Assembly (NCBI GenBank): GCA_964247385.1
Contig: CAXTUB010000002.1
Span: 196,310 to 260,309 of the forward strand
DNA from: TMP-86 sp964247385
Lineage (GTDB): Bacteria > Pseudomonadota > Gammaproteobacteria > Steroidobacterales > Steroidobacteraceae
Length of the DNA stretch: 64,000 nt
Reading direction: 5' to 3'
The notes beneath the pieces are model-generated. The model saw only the letters and a program-made list of their open reading frames with translations. It did not search any database and was not told the DNA's origin. Made by a program: the position numbers and the translations under genes. Numbering within the stretch: the stretch's first letter is position 1; the number at the start of each line of letters is the position of its first letter. Below are positions 25,860 to 33,342 of this stretch, in pieces.

Positions 25860-27308
25860 TCACAGCACTTCCGCGGCATGGTCAGCCAGACGCGAGCGCT
25901 CGCCGCGCAGCAGCGTCATGTGACCCGCATGCGGCCAGCCTCGAAAGCGCGTCACGACATAAGTCAAGCCCGAGGTCGTCTCGGTGAGGTAGGGTGTGTC
26001 GATCTGTCCGATATTGCCGAGACACACCATCTTCGTTCCCGGGCCGGCCCTGGTCACGATGGCGCGCATTTGTTTCGGCGTGAGATTTTGAGCTTCATCG
26101 ACGATCACGAACCGGTTCAAGAACGTCCGGCCGCGCATGAAATTCAACGATCGAATCTTGATTCGATTGCGCAGCAAATCGTTCGTGGCGGCCCGTCCCC
26201 AACTGCCGCCATGCTGGCCCTGAGTCAAAACTTCGAGGTTATCCATGAGTGCGCCCATCCAAGGCTCCATCTTTTCTTCCTCGGTGCCCGGAAGAAAGCC
26301 GATGTCCTCGCCGAGCGGAATGGTCACCCGCGTCATGATGATTTCGGTGAAACGATTCTGATCCAAGGTTTGCGCAAGCCCCGCGGCCAGACTCAAGAGA
26401 GTCTTGCCCGTGCCCGCAGGGCCAAGCACGGTGACGAAATCGATGGCGGTATCCATGAGTAGATTCAGCGCGAGATTCTGCTCACGATTGCGCGCGAGAA
26501 TTCCCCACACGGCATTGCTTGCGTTGGTGTAATCGAGGGTGACTTCGAGCAAGGCGCCGTCTGGCTCGGCGGATCGCACGATGGCTTCGAAACCGCGCGG
26601 CGATTCGTCATACACGAACTGGCCTGGCTGCCAACCGCGGGCCAGGGCGCCCCGGATGCGGTAGAACGTTCGCGTTTGCTCCTTCCAAGACTCGACGTCC
26701 TGCGTGTGCCGCTCCCAAAAATCCGCGGGCAGTCGCTGTGCCCCGACAGGCAACAAGTCGGCGTCCTCGATGGTCTTGTCGCTGAAATAGTCTTCGGCTT
26801 CAATGCCGACGATGGCGGCTTTGATGCGCAAGTTGATGTCCTTCGACACCAGCACGATGCGCGAACCGCGGTGCACTTTTCGCAGCGCGATCACCACCGC
26901 GAGGATCGCGTTATCCGCGCTCTGTCCGGGCAGGGTCTTGGGCAGCTCCGAATTCAACGATTGGGTTTGGAAAAAAAGTCGCCCTGCTCGCGTGCCGCCG
27001 CGAGTCGATGGCGCGCTCTGCGGAATGGGCAGCCCCCGCTCGATCTGCGCCTTGGGCGCATTCTTCATGATGTCATCGAGAAAGCGGCTGACTTGGCGCA
27101 CATTGCGCGCTGCCTCGGACAGGCCCTTCTTGCCGGCATCCAGTTCTTCGAGCACCACCATGGGTAGATACACATCGTGCTCTTCGAAGCGGAACAGAGC
27201 CGCGGGGTCGTGCATGAGCACGTTGGTATCCAGCACGAACAGACGCCGTTCGGGCGCGTTCGCGCTACGCGGCCGGCGCGAAGGCCGCGGCGCGCGCGAA
27301 GAGCTCAT
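25860..27308 (-). CDS. PhoH2-type PIN domain plus PhoH ATPase
   Basis: 482 residues. An N-terminal PIN ribonuclease domain (about 25-165; FVLDTNVLMHDP, SADNAILAVV, LVSKDINLR with the acidic metal ligands) is fused to a PhoH ATPase with Walker A GPAGTGKT and Walker B FVIVDEAQN. PhoH2 proteins are reported as RNA helicase-nucleases. ATG at 27308 preferred; a GTG at 27320 is in frame. On the same strand as bcp, 36 bases downstream. Confidence 0.92.
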   Translation of the reverse strand: MSSSRAPRPSRRPRSANAPERRLFVLDTNVLMHDPAALFRFEEHDVYLPMVVLEELDAGKKGLSEAARNVRQVSRFLDDIMKNAPKAQIERGLPIPQSAPSTRGGTRAGRLFFQTQSLNSELPKTLPGQSADNAILAVVIALRKVHRGSRIVLVSKDINLRIKAAIVGIEAEDYFSDKTIEDADLLPVGAQRLPADFWERHTQDVESWKEQTRTFYRIRGALARGWQPGQFVYDESPRGFEAIVRSAEPDGALLEVTLDYTNASNAVWGILARNREQNLALNLLMDTAIDFVTVLGPAGTGKTLLSLAAGLAQTLDQNRFTEIIMTRVTIPLGEDIGFLPGTEEEKMEPWMGALMDNLEVLTQGQHGGSWGRAATNDLLRNRIKIRSLNFMRGRTFLNRFVIVDEAQNLTPKQMRAIVTRAGPGTKMVCLGNIGQIDTPYLTETTSGLTYVVTRFRGWPHAGHMTLLRGERSRLADHAAEVL

Positions 27309-27344
27309 GCAAGAGCCCACGCGCGGGCGGCGATCAGGAGGCCT

Positions 27345-27812
<468 letters not shown>

Positions 27813-27816
27813 GACA

Positions 27817-28347
27817 CTAGCTCTTGAACGGCTCGAAGATCGAGTCGAGATTCATGTGATCGCAAAAATCCATGAACTCCTCGCGCAGCACGCCGATGTG
27901 AATGCGGCTCGGCACATTGACGATCATCTGCACGGAAAACATCGGCGCGCCGGTATGAGCGGCGGCATAGGACCGGGTGGACAGCTCCGCGATCTCGACG
28001 CTCCGCTGCGAGAAAAAGCCGGATAAGCCCGAAACAATACCCATTTGATCGAGACAGACCACGTCCACCGAGTACGGCAGCATGTCGCTGCGCACCGCGC
28101 GCGCCTCGGTTCGCCGCAGTTGGATGGCCATGCCCGAGCTATCGCCGAGCTTTTTGAACTCACCCTCGAGCTTGGCAAGCGTGTGCCAATTGCCGGTGAC
28201 CAAGAGCAGCATCGCAAACTCATTGCCGAGAGAGGTCATGCGGCTCTCGCTGATGCTGCCGCCGCAATCGGCAACGGTTTTTGCCAGATCGTGCACCATG
28301 CCGACGCGATCGTTGCCGACCGCGGAAATGGCGATGTGTTGCTTCAT
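27817..28347 (-). CDS. gcvR: Glycine cleavage system transcriptional repressor GcvR-like
   Basis: 176 residues with two ACT domains (about 1-85 and 92-170), the layout of GcvR, which restrains GcvA when glycine is low. MKQHIAISAVGNDRVGMVHDLAK is the typical opening. The ATG at 28347 is taken over an upstream open frame. Its pairing with bcp next to divergent dapA is also seen in E. coli. Confidence 0.88.
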   Translation of the reverse strand: MKQHIAISAVGNDRVGMVHDLAKTVADCGGSISESRMTSLGNEFAMLLLVTGNWHTLAKLEGEFKKLGDSSGMAIQLRRTEARAVRSDMLPYSVDVVCLDQMGIVSGLSGFFSQRSVEIAELSTRSYAAAHTGAPMFSVQMIVNVPSRIHIGVLREEFMDFCDHMNLDSIFEPFKS

Positions 28348-28471
28348 CGGTCGCGCAGTGTACACAAGCCCCATGGCGCGCGGTGCTTTTGCTTGCCAGC
28401 GCAAGCCGCTCACTCTAAGGTAATGCGCTGAGGAGAGTAGTCAGCTTTGTTGAAGGAGGGAATGATCTCGC

Positions 28472-29380
28472 ATGACTGAGCCGGAACGTTTCCGCGGTAG
28501 CTTCGTGGCGATCGTAACGCCGATGACCGCCGAAGGCGGCATCGACTGGCGCGCTTGGGCGCGGCTGTTGGATTTTCATCTCACCGCGGCAACCCGAGGC
28601 GTCGTCATCGCGGGCACCACGGGGGAATCGGCTGCGCTCACCGAGAGCGAAATCATGGAGCTGACGCATCGCGCGCTCGAGCAAGTGGCGGGGCGCATGC
28701 AAATCATCGTCGGCGCGGGCACCGGAGCCACCGCTTCCACCGTGGAACGTGCGCGAAAATTCTCGAGCCTCGGCGCAGACGCGCTCATGCTGGTCACGCC
28801 GTTTTACAACAAGCCTCCGCAGGAAGGCATGTATCGCCATTTCATGAGCGCGGCCGATGCGGCGTCCGTTCCTGTGATTCTGTATAACGTGCCGTCGCGC
28901 ACCGCAGTGGATTTGTTGCCGGCCACGGTGGCGCGTTTGTCCGCGCATCCGTCCATCGTTGCGCTCAAAGATGCCACCGCGTCCATGACTCGCTTGCGAG
29001 AATTGCGCGCGGCATGTCCCGGCGAGTTCGCCTTGCTATCGGGGGATGATGCCACGGCCATCGAATGGCTTGGCGCGGGCGCGGCCGGCGTCATCTCAGT
29101 GACTGCGAACATCGCTCCTGGCGCGATGGCCGAAGCCGTCGGCGCCTCATTACAGGGCGACGCAGCGCGCGCGCGCGCCATCGACGCAACGCTGCAAGAA
29201 TTGCATTGTGCGTTGTTCATCGAGACGAGTCCCATGCCAGTCAAGTGGGGACTGGCGCAACTCGGGCTCATCGCGAATCACTTGCGTTTGCCGCTCGTGG
29301 AAATGTCTGCGGCGCACGGTGAGGCGCTGTTGCGGGCCATGCGAAGCGCGGGTCTCACACTCTCCGGACGTGCCGCGTGA
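28472..29380 (+). CDS. dapA: 4-hydroxy-tetrahydrodipicolinate synthase
   Basis: 302 residues, TIM-barrel aldolase joining pyruvate and aspartate semialdehyde, the first committed step to lysine and diaminopimelate. The Schiff-base lysine is K166 (PSIVALKDAT) and the proton-relay Tyr is Y138 (LYNVPSR); GTTGES binds pyruvate. GAAGGAGGG upstream is a strong ribosome site. Overlaps the next gene as GTGA. dapB of the same pathway is at 57526. Confidence 0.96.
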   Translation: MTEPERFRGSFVAIVTPMTAEGGIDWRAWARLLDFHLTAATRGVVIAGTTGESAALTESEIMELTHRALEQVAGRMQIIVGAGTGATASTVERARKFSSLGADALMLVTPFYNKPPQEGMYRHFMSAADAASVPVILYNVPSRTAVDLLPATVARLSAHPSIVALKDATASMTRLRELRAACPGEFALLSGDDATAIEWLGAGAAGVISVTANIAPGAMAEAVGASLQGDAARARAIDATLQELHCALFIETSPMPVKWGLAQLGLIANHLRLPLVEMSAAHGEALLRAMRSAGLTLSGRAA

Positions 29381-29652
29381 ACGGCTTTCGATGCACGCTC
29401 TGCGTGCTGTTATGTTTGTCGGGGACGGGGTGCCACTTCATTCGCGGCCGCACGGGCTGCCACGCGGCCCAGCCTTACCTGTCGGCGCAGCAACGCCCGC
29501 CGCTCAAACTTCCGCCCGGCGCGGATGCGCCTGCATCGACCACCGCGCTGGTCATTCCGACGGTTCAGGGTACGCCAGTGCCGCGTGGACCGAACGAGTC
29601 ATGCCTCGAAGAGCCGCCGCGAGTGCTTGCCAAGCCGCTGCCAAAGTCTTGA
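29377..29652 (+). CDS. Small lipoprotein resembling the N-terminus of BamC
   Basis: 91 residues from GTG at 29377, overlapping the dapA stop. The lipobox LSGTGC gives a mature Cys at about 19. The rest is disordered, with a tyrosine followed by PPLKLPPGADAP and then a L-V-I-P stretch. This resembles the unstructured N-terminal segment of BamC, which binds BamD, and bamC follows dapA in many gammaproteobacteria. The two folded BamC domains are missing, so this is either a minimal BamC or an unrelated lipoprotein in the same place. Confidence 0.65.
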   Translation: MNGFRCTLCVLLCLSGTGCHFIRGRTGCHAAQPYLSAQQRPPLKLPPGADAPASTTALVIPTVQGTPVPRGPNESCLEEPPRVLAKPLPKS

Positions 29653-29748
29653 AGGTCCACGCTCATTGCAGGCAGGCGATGGCTCGCGCAAATTTGCATG
29701 CGCCGCTTGGCTTCCGGTACGCTTCCCCGCGCGCGGGCTTGCCGTTAC

Positions 29749-29839
29749 GGAGAGGTGGCCGAGTGGTCGAAGGCGCTCGCCTGGAAAGTGAGTAGCATCC
29801 AAAAGGTGCTCGCGGGTTCGAATCCCGCCCTCTCCGCCA
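29749..29839 (+). tRNA. tRNA-Ser (GGA)
   Basis: A 91-base gene with encoded CCA. Acceptor GGAGAGG (29749-29755) pairs with CCTCTCC (29829-29835). The anticodon loop is CCTGGAAAG, anticodon GGA, reading UCC and UCU. The long variable arm is class II, as expected for serine, and the T arm contains GGTTCGAATCC. The SRP RNA follows within about 20 bases, a common gammaproteobacterial order. Confidence 0.96.
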
Positions 29840-29855
29840 ATTGATTTGCAGGTTA

Positions 29856-29974
29856 TGGTGGCTCGCGCTCGCCACTTCGCGGCGATTGGCCACGAACCCC
29901 GTCAGGCCCGGAAGGGAGCAGCGGTAGCGGTCTCAATCGGGCGCCGAAGCTCAGGCGGGCGCGGGCTGCCTCCA
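29856..29974 (+). ncRNA. ffs: 4.5S RNA of the signal recognition particle
   Basis: The apical loop GTCAGGCCCGGAAGGGAGCAGC (29901-29922) is the conserved Ffh-binding domain IV with the GGAA tetraloop. The ends pair: TGGTGGC and CGCGCTCGCC on the 5' side match GGCGGGCGCG and GCCTCCA on the 3' side, allowing G-U pairs, giving one hairpin of about 119 bases, like the 114-base E. coli RNA. The ends are estimated from this pairing. It lies between tRNA-Ser and dnaX. Confidence 0.92.
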
Positions 29975-30037
29975 CTCGGGGCGCTGCCTGTTCGTGCGCT
30001 GCCTGCGTGGCAGCTGCCGGGTGTCGTGAGCGTAGCG

Positions 30038-30043
30038 TAAACT
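30038..30043 (+). promoter_or_regulatory. Possible dnaX -10 box
   Basis: TAAACT (4 of 6) ends six bases before the dnaX ATG, with no Shine-Dalgarno between. The spacing fits the leaderless pattern seen at other genes here. No clear -35. Confidence 0.3.
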
Positions 30044-30049
30044 CATCGC

Positions 30050-31654
30050 ATGAGTTATCTCGCGTTGGCGCGCAAATGGCGTCCCAAGACTTTCGCCGAC
30101 ATGACGGGTCAATCGCACGTGGTGCGGGCTCTGGCGAACGCGCTCGACAGCGGCCGCGTTCATCATGCATTTTTATTCACCGGCACTCGCGGCGTCGGCA
30201 AGACCACGGTTGCGCGAATTCTTGCCAAGGCGTTGGATTGCGAGCGTGGCATCAGCTCGAGTCCTTGTGGGCAGTGCGCCGCTTGCCGCGAGATCGATGA
30301 GGGACGATGCGTCGACTTGATCGAGGTCGACGCGGCGTCGCGCACCAAAGTCGATGATACGCGCGAGCTTCTCGACAATGTGCAGTACGCGCCGGCGCGT
30401 GCGCGATTCAAGGTGTATTTGATCGACGAAGTTCATATGTTGTCGAACCACTCGTTCAATGCGCTGCTCAAGACACTCGAGGAGCCGCCGCCGCACGTCA
30501 AATTCTTGCTGGCGACCACTGATCCGCAAAAGCTGCCTCTGACCGTGTTGTCGCGGTGTCTTCAATTCAATTTGCAAAGGCTTTCGCCGGGCGCCATTGC
30601 TTCGAGGCTCAGGTTTGTCAGCGAGCAGGAAAGTTTGGCTGTGGATGAGCGCGCGTTGCAGTTGATCGCACGCTCAGCCGATGGAAGCCTGCGAGATGCA
30701 TTGAGCCTGCTCGATCAATTCCTCGCTTTCGGTGGAAGCGACTTGAGTGAGCGCGCCGCGCGCGAGATGCTGGCGGTGGCCGACCGGGGCCGCTTGCTCG
30801 AGTTGATGCGCGCGCTCGAATCGCGCGATGGCGCGGCGGTGCTGGCTGTGATCGCGCAAATCGACGCCGAAGCGCCGGATTACGATCGAGTGCTGTCAGA
30901 GCTCGCGGCCATCTTGCAGCGCATCGCCGTGCATCAGATCGTTCCGGTCCAGACGCCGACCGATGAGTCCGCAGAGCTGCGTGATCTTGCCGCCAGTCTG
31001 AGTAGCGAGGATGTGCAGCTCTATTATCAAATTGCGTTGCAAGGACGGCGTGAGCTCGAGCTCGCGCCGGAAGGACGCGCCGGCTTTGAGATGACGCTGC
31101 TGCGTATGCTCGCGTTTCTGCCCGGCACGGAATCGAGTGGGGTGGAGCGCGCTGAGCCGGCGGCGGAAGCCAGCGCCGCGCTCAATGCGCAAGCTCAAGC
31201 GCGGGCCCCAGAACGCGTGGCAGCGATCGAGCTTCCGTCGCTGCAGAAAGCCGCTGCTGCGACGGACATCAACTTTGATGGAGCGTCGTGGCAGCATTGG
31301 GTCGACCGCTCGGAGCTGGCCGCGATGGCGAGGCAATTTGCGCTCAACTGTGTTCCCATTTCGTTTCGCGATGATGTGCTCACGCTCGGCGTCGATGCTG
31401 CGGCCGCTGAGCGCAAGACCCCCATGCTCGAGGAGAAAATCTCTGCGGCGCTCAACCGGCTCGTGGGCCGTGATTTGCGCTTGCAGTTCGTGGTCTCCGC
31501 AAGCGATGCGCTGACGCCGGCTAGGCAGCGCATGGCGGACGAAGAGCAGCGCGCGCTCCGGGCGGTGGAGGCATTCGAAGCTGACCCCGCCGTGCGCGGG
31601 TTGCGGGAGCGCTTCGGCGCGACCATCGATCCGGCTTCGATCAAAGCGAGCTAG
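30050..31654 (+). CDS. dnaX: DNA polymerase III subunits tau/gamma
   Basis: 534 residues. AAA+ clamp-loader domain with P-loop GTRGVGKTT, zinc-binding cysteines (CERG, SPCGQCAAC), Walker B LIDEVHML and sensor 1 (LLATTDPQKL); domain III and a C-terminal tau region follow. Tau links polymerase, clamp loader and DnaB helicase. I did not see an obvious slippery A-run with a hairpin, so production of gamma by frameshifting is not supported by eye. Confidence 0.95.
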   Translation: MSYLALARKWRPKTFADMTGQSHVVRALANALDSGRVHHAFLFTGTRGVGKTTVARILAKALDCERGISSSPCGQCAACREIDEGRCVDLIEVDAASRTKVDDTRELLDNVQYAPARARFKVYLIDEVHMLSNHSFNALLKTLEEPPPHVKFLLATTDPQKLPLTVLSRCLQFNLQRLSPGAIASRLRFVSEQESLAVDERALQLIARSADGSLRDALSLLDQFLAFGGSDLSERAAREMLAVADRGRLLELMRALESRDGAAVLAVIAQIDAEAPDYDRVLSELAAILQRIAVHQIVPVQTPTDESAELRDLAASLSSEDVQLYYQIALQGRRELELAPEGRAGFEMTLLRMLAFLPGTESSGVERAEPAAEASAALNAQAQARAPERVAAIELPSLQKAAAATDINFDGASWQHWVDRSELAAMARQFALNCVPISFRDDVLTLGVDAAAAERKTPMLEEKISAALNRLVGRDLRLQFVVSASDALTPARQRMADEEQRALRAVEAFEADPAVRGLRERFGATIDPASIKAS

Positions 31655-31782
31655 GAAGCTTACGCGCATGGGCGTGGATTTCGCGGCGCCCTGGTCGGCC
31701 GCGTCGAGGGGTGAAGCGTGACGGTCGAAGCAGCAATCGAGTGGGCGCGTCCCGCCCCACCATCATTGGAGGTGCGAGCGTG

Positions 31783-32106
31783 ATGAAAGGCGGACTGGGA
31801 AATCTGATGCGTCAGGCGCAGCAAATGCAAGAGAGCATGCAAAAGGCGCAAGCAGAGCTCGCGGCCATCGAGGTCACGGGTGAGGCGGGCGGAGGCATGG
31901 TGAAGGTGACCATGAACGGACGCCATGAGACGACGAGCGTCAAGATCGAGCCGCAATTGTTCAACGACGAGCGCGAGATGCTCGAAGACTTGATCGTGTC
32001 CGCGTGCAACGATGCGGCGCGGAAAATCCAAGCGCGCAGCAGCGAGAAATATTCCGGGCTCATGTCGGGCCTGAATCTGCCGCCCGGGATGAAGCTGCCC
32101 TTTTGA
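31783..32106 (+). CDS. ybaB: YbaB/EbfC nucleoid-associated protein
   Basis: 107 residues, DNA-binding protein found between dnaX and recR in most proteobacteria. The N-terminal heptad helix GLGNLMRQAQQMQESMQKAQ and LVSACNDA-type C-terminal helix fit. GGAGGTG at 31768-31774 sets the ATG at 31783. Its stop overlaps the recR TTG. Confidence 0.94.
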   Translation: MKGGLGNLMRQAQQMQESMQKAQAELAAIEVTGEAGGGMVKVTMNGRHETTSVKIEPQLFNDEREMLEDLIVSACNDAARKIQARSSEKYSGLMSGLNLPPGMKLPF

Positions 32107-32702
32107 AATACACTCCGGCGCTCGCGCGCCTCATCGATGCGTTGCGCTATTTGCCCGGCGTCGGACCGAAAACCGCGCAGCGCATGGCGTTTCATCTTGT
32201 TGAGCGCGGCCGCGATGGCGCTTCGAAGTTGAGCGATGCCCTACGCCGTGCGCTCGAAGAAGTGGGGCACTGCCGCAGGTGCCGCATGTTGACCGAAGGA
32301 GAGATCTGCTCCTTGTGCGCTTCCGATGCGCGCGACGCCGCGCAGCTGTGCGTGGTCGAATCTCCCGCCGATGTGATGGCCATCGAGCAATCCGGCAGTT
32401 TTGCGGGGCGCTATTTCGTGCTCATGGGACATCTGTCGCCGCTCGATGGCATCGGGCCGCAACAACTCGGCATGGATCAGTTCGATGAGCTGCTGCGCGC
32501 AAACGAAGTTCGCGAAGTGATTCTCGCCACCAACCCTACCGTGGAGGGCGATGCCACGGCGCATTATCTGGCCGAGATCGCGCTGCGCAGAGGAATGAAA
32601 GTTACGCGCATTGCGCACGGTGTTCCGGTGGGAGGCGAGCTCGAGTACATCGATGGCGGTACGCTCGCGCACGCGCTGGCCGGGCGCACGGCGGTCTCGT
32701 GA
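32103..32702 (+). CDS. recR: Recombination mediator RecR
   Basis: 199 residues, the usual length. Helix-hairpin-helix LPGVGPKTAQRMA, four-cysteine zinc site (CRRCRMLTEGEICSLC), Toprim (VVESPADVMAIEQSG) and a Walker-like C-terminus. With RecFO it loads RecA on gapped DNA. The start is TTG at 32103, overlapping the ybaB stop as TTGA. Confidence 0.95.
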   Translation: MKYTPALARLIDALRYLPGVGPKTAQRMAFHLVERGRDGASKLSDALRRALEEVGHCRRCRMLTEGEICSLCASDARDAAQLCVVESPADVMAIEQSGSFAGRYFVLMGHLSPLDGIGPQQLGMDQFDELLRANEVREVILATNPTVEGDATAHYLAEIALRRGMKVTRIAHGVPVGGELEYIDGGTLAHALAGRTAVS

Positions 32703-33283
32703 TGGCCGCTCGCTCCGCGCTCAATCTGGTTTGGATCGATTTGGAAATGTCGGGATTACGGCCCGAGGCGGACCGGATCATCGAGATCGCCACCATCGTC
32801 ACCGATAAGGATTTGATCGTGCTGGCGGAAGGTCCCGTCATGGCGGTGCATCAGAGCGACAGCGTGCTCGACGCCATGGATGATTGGAACCGTCGGCAGC
32901 ATGGCCAAAGCGGCCTCATCGATCGCGTTCGCAAGAGTCTCATCGACGAGCGAGAGGCCGAGCGAGTGACGCTCGCGTTTCTCGAGCAATGGTGCGAACA
33001 AGGCCGATCGCCCATGTGCGGAAACAGCATTTGCCAGGATCGGCGCTTTCTCGCGCGATACATGCCGGAGCTGGAGCGCTTCTTTCATTATCGAAATCTC
33101 GATGTCAGCACGCTCAAGGAGCTCGCAGCGCGCTGGTCCCCGCAGCTTGCCAAGCAACACAAGAAGGAATCGACCCACCTCGCGATGGACGACGTGCGCG
33201 AGTCCATTCGCGAGCTCGAGTATTACCGCGAGCATTTCCTGAAGCTACCGCCGAGCGAGCCAAAATCAACCTCTGAGACGTGA
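32699..33283 (+). CDS. orn: Oligoribonuclease
   Basis: 194 residues from GTG at 32699 (an ATG follows at 32702). DEDDh 3'-5' exoribonuclease that degrades di- to pentaribonucleotides, including pGpG from c-di-GMP turnover. Motifs: WIDLEMSGL (Asp, Glu), GNSICQDRRFL (Asp) and KKESTHLAMDDVRESI (His, Asp). Coupled to recR by GTGA. Confidence 0.95.
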   Translation: MMAARSALNLVWIDLEMSGLRPEADRIIEIATIVTDKDLIVLAEGPVMAVHQSDSVLDAMDDWNRRQHGQSGLIDRVRKSLIDEREAERVTLAFLEQWCEQGRSPMCGNSICQDRRFLARYMPELERFFHYRNLDVSTLKELAARWSPQLAKQHKKESTHLAMDDVRESIRELEYYREHFLKLPPSEPKSTSET

Positions 33284-33318
33284 GGGCAGAACAGCCCGCC
33301 GACGAGAACAGGCCGCCG

Positions 33319-33338
33319 CCGCGGGGATCGGCCCGCGG
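33319..33338. terminator. Hairpin between convergent orn and ppsA
   Basis: CCGCGGG and CCCGCGG form a perfect 7-bp stem with loop GATCGG, midway between the two converging stops. There is no U-tract on either strand, so it is only a possible bidirectional termination or end-protecting hairpin. Confidence 0.3.
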
Positions 33339-33342
33339 TGCA

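Noticed and set aside
24634..25923. 429-codon plus-strand frame antisense to the BepA-like gene
   Set aside because: Composition is Arg/His/Ala-rich without domain motifs, and the minus strand has HETAH and TPR features.
29846..30040. Short coding frame downstream of tRNA-Ser
   Set aside because: The region folds as SRP RNA with the conserved GGAA loop, so the frame is chance.
31741..31762. GC-rich inverted repeat (GTGGGCG near CGCCCCAC) between dnaX and ybaB
   Set aside because: Imperfect, with a bulge and no T-run; not convincing as a terminator.
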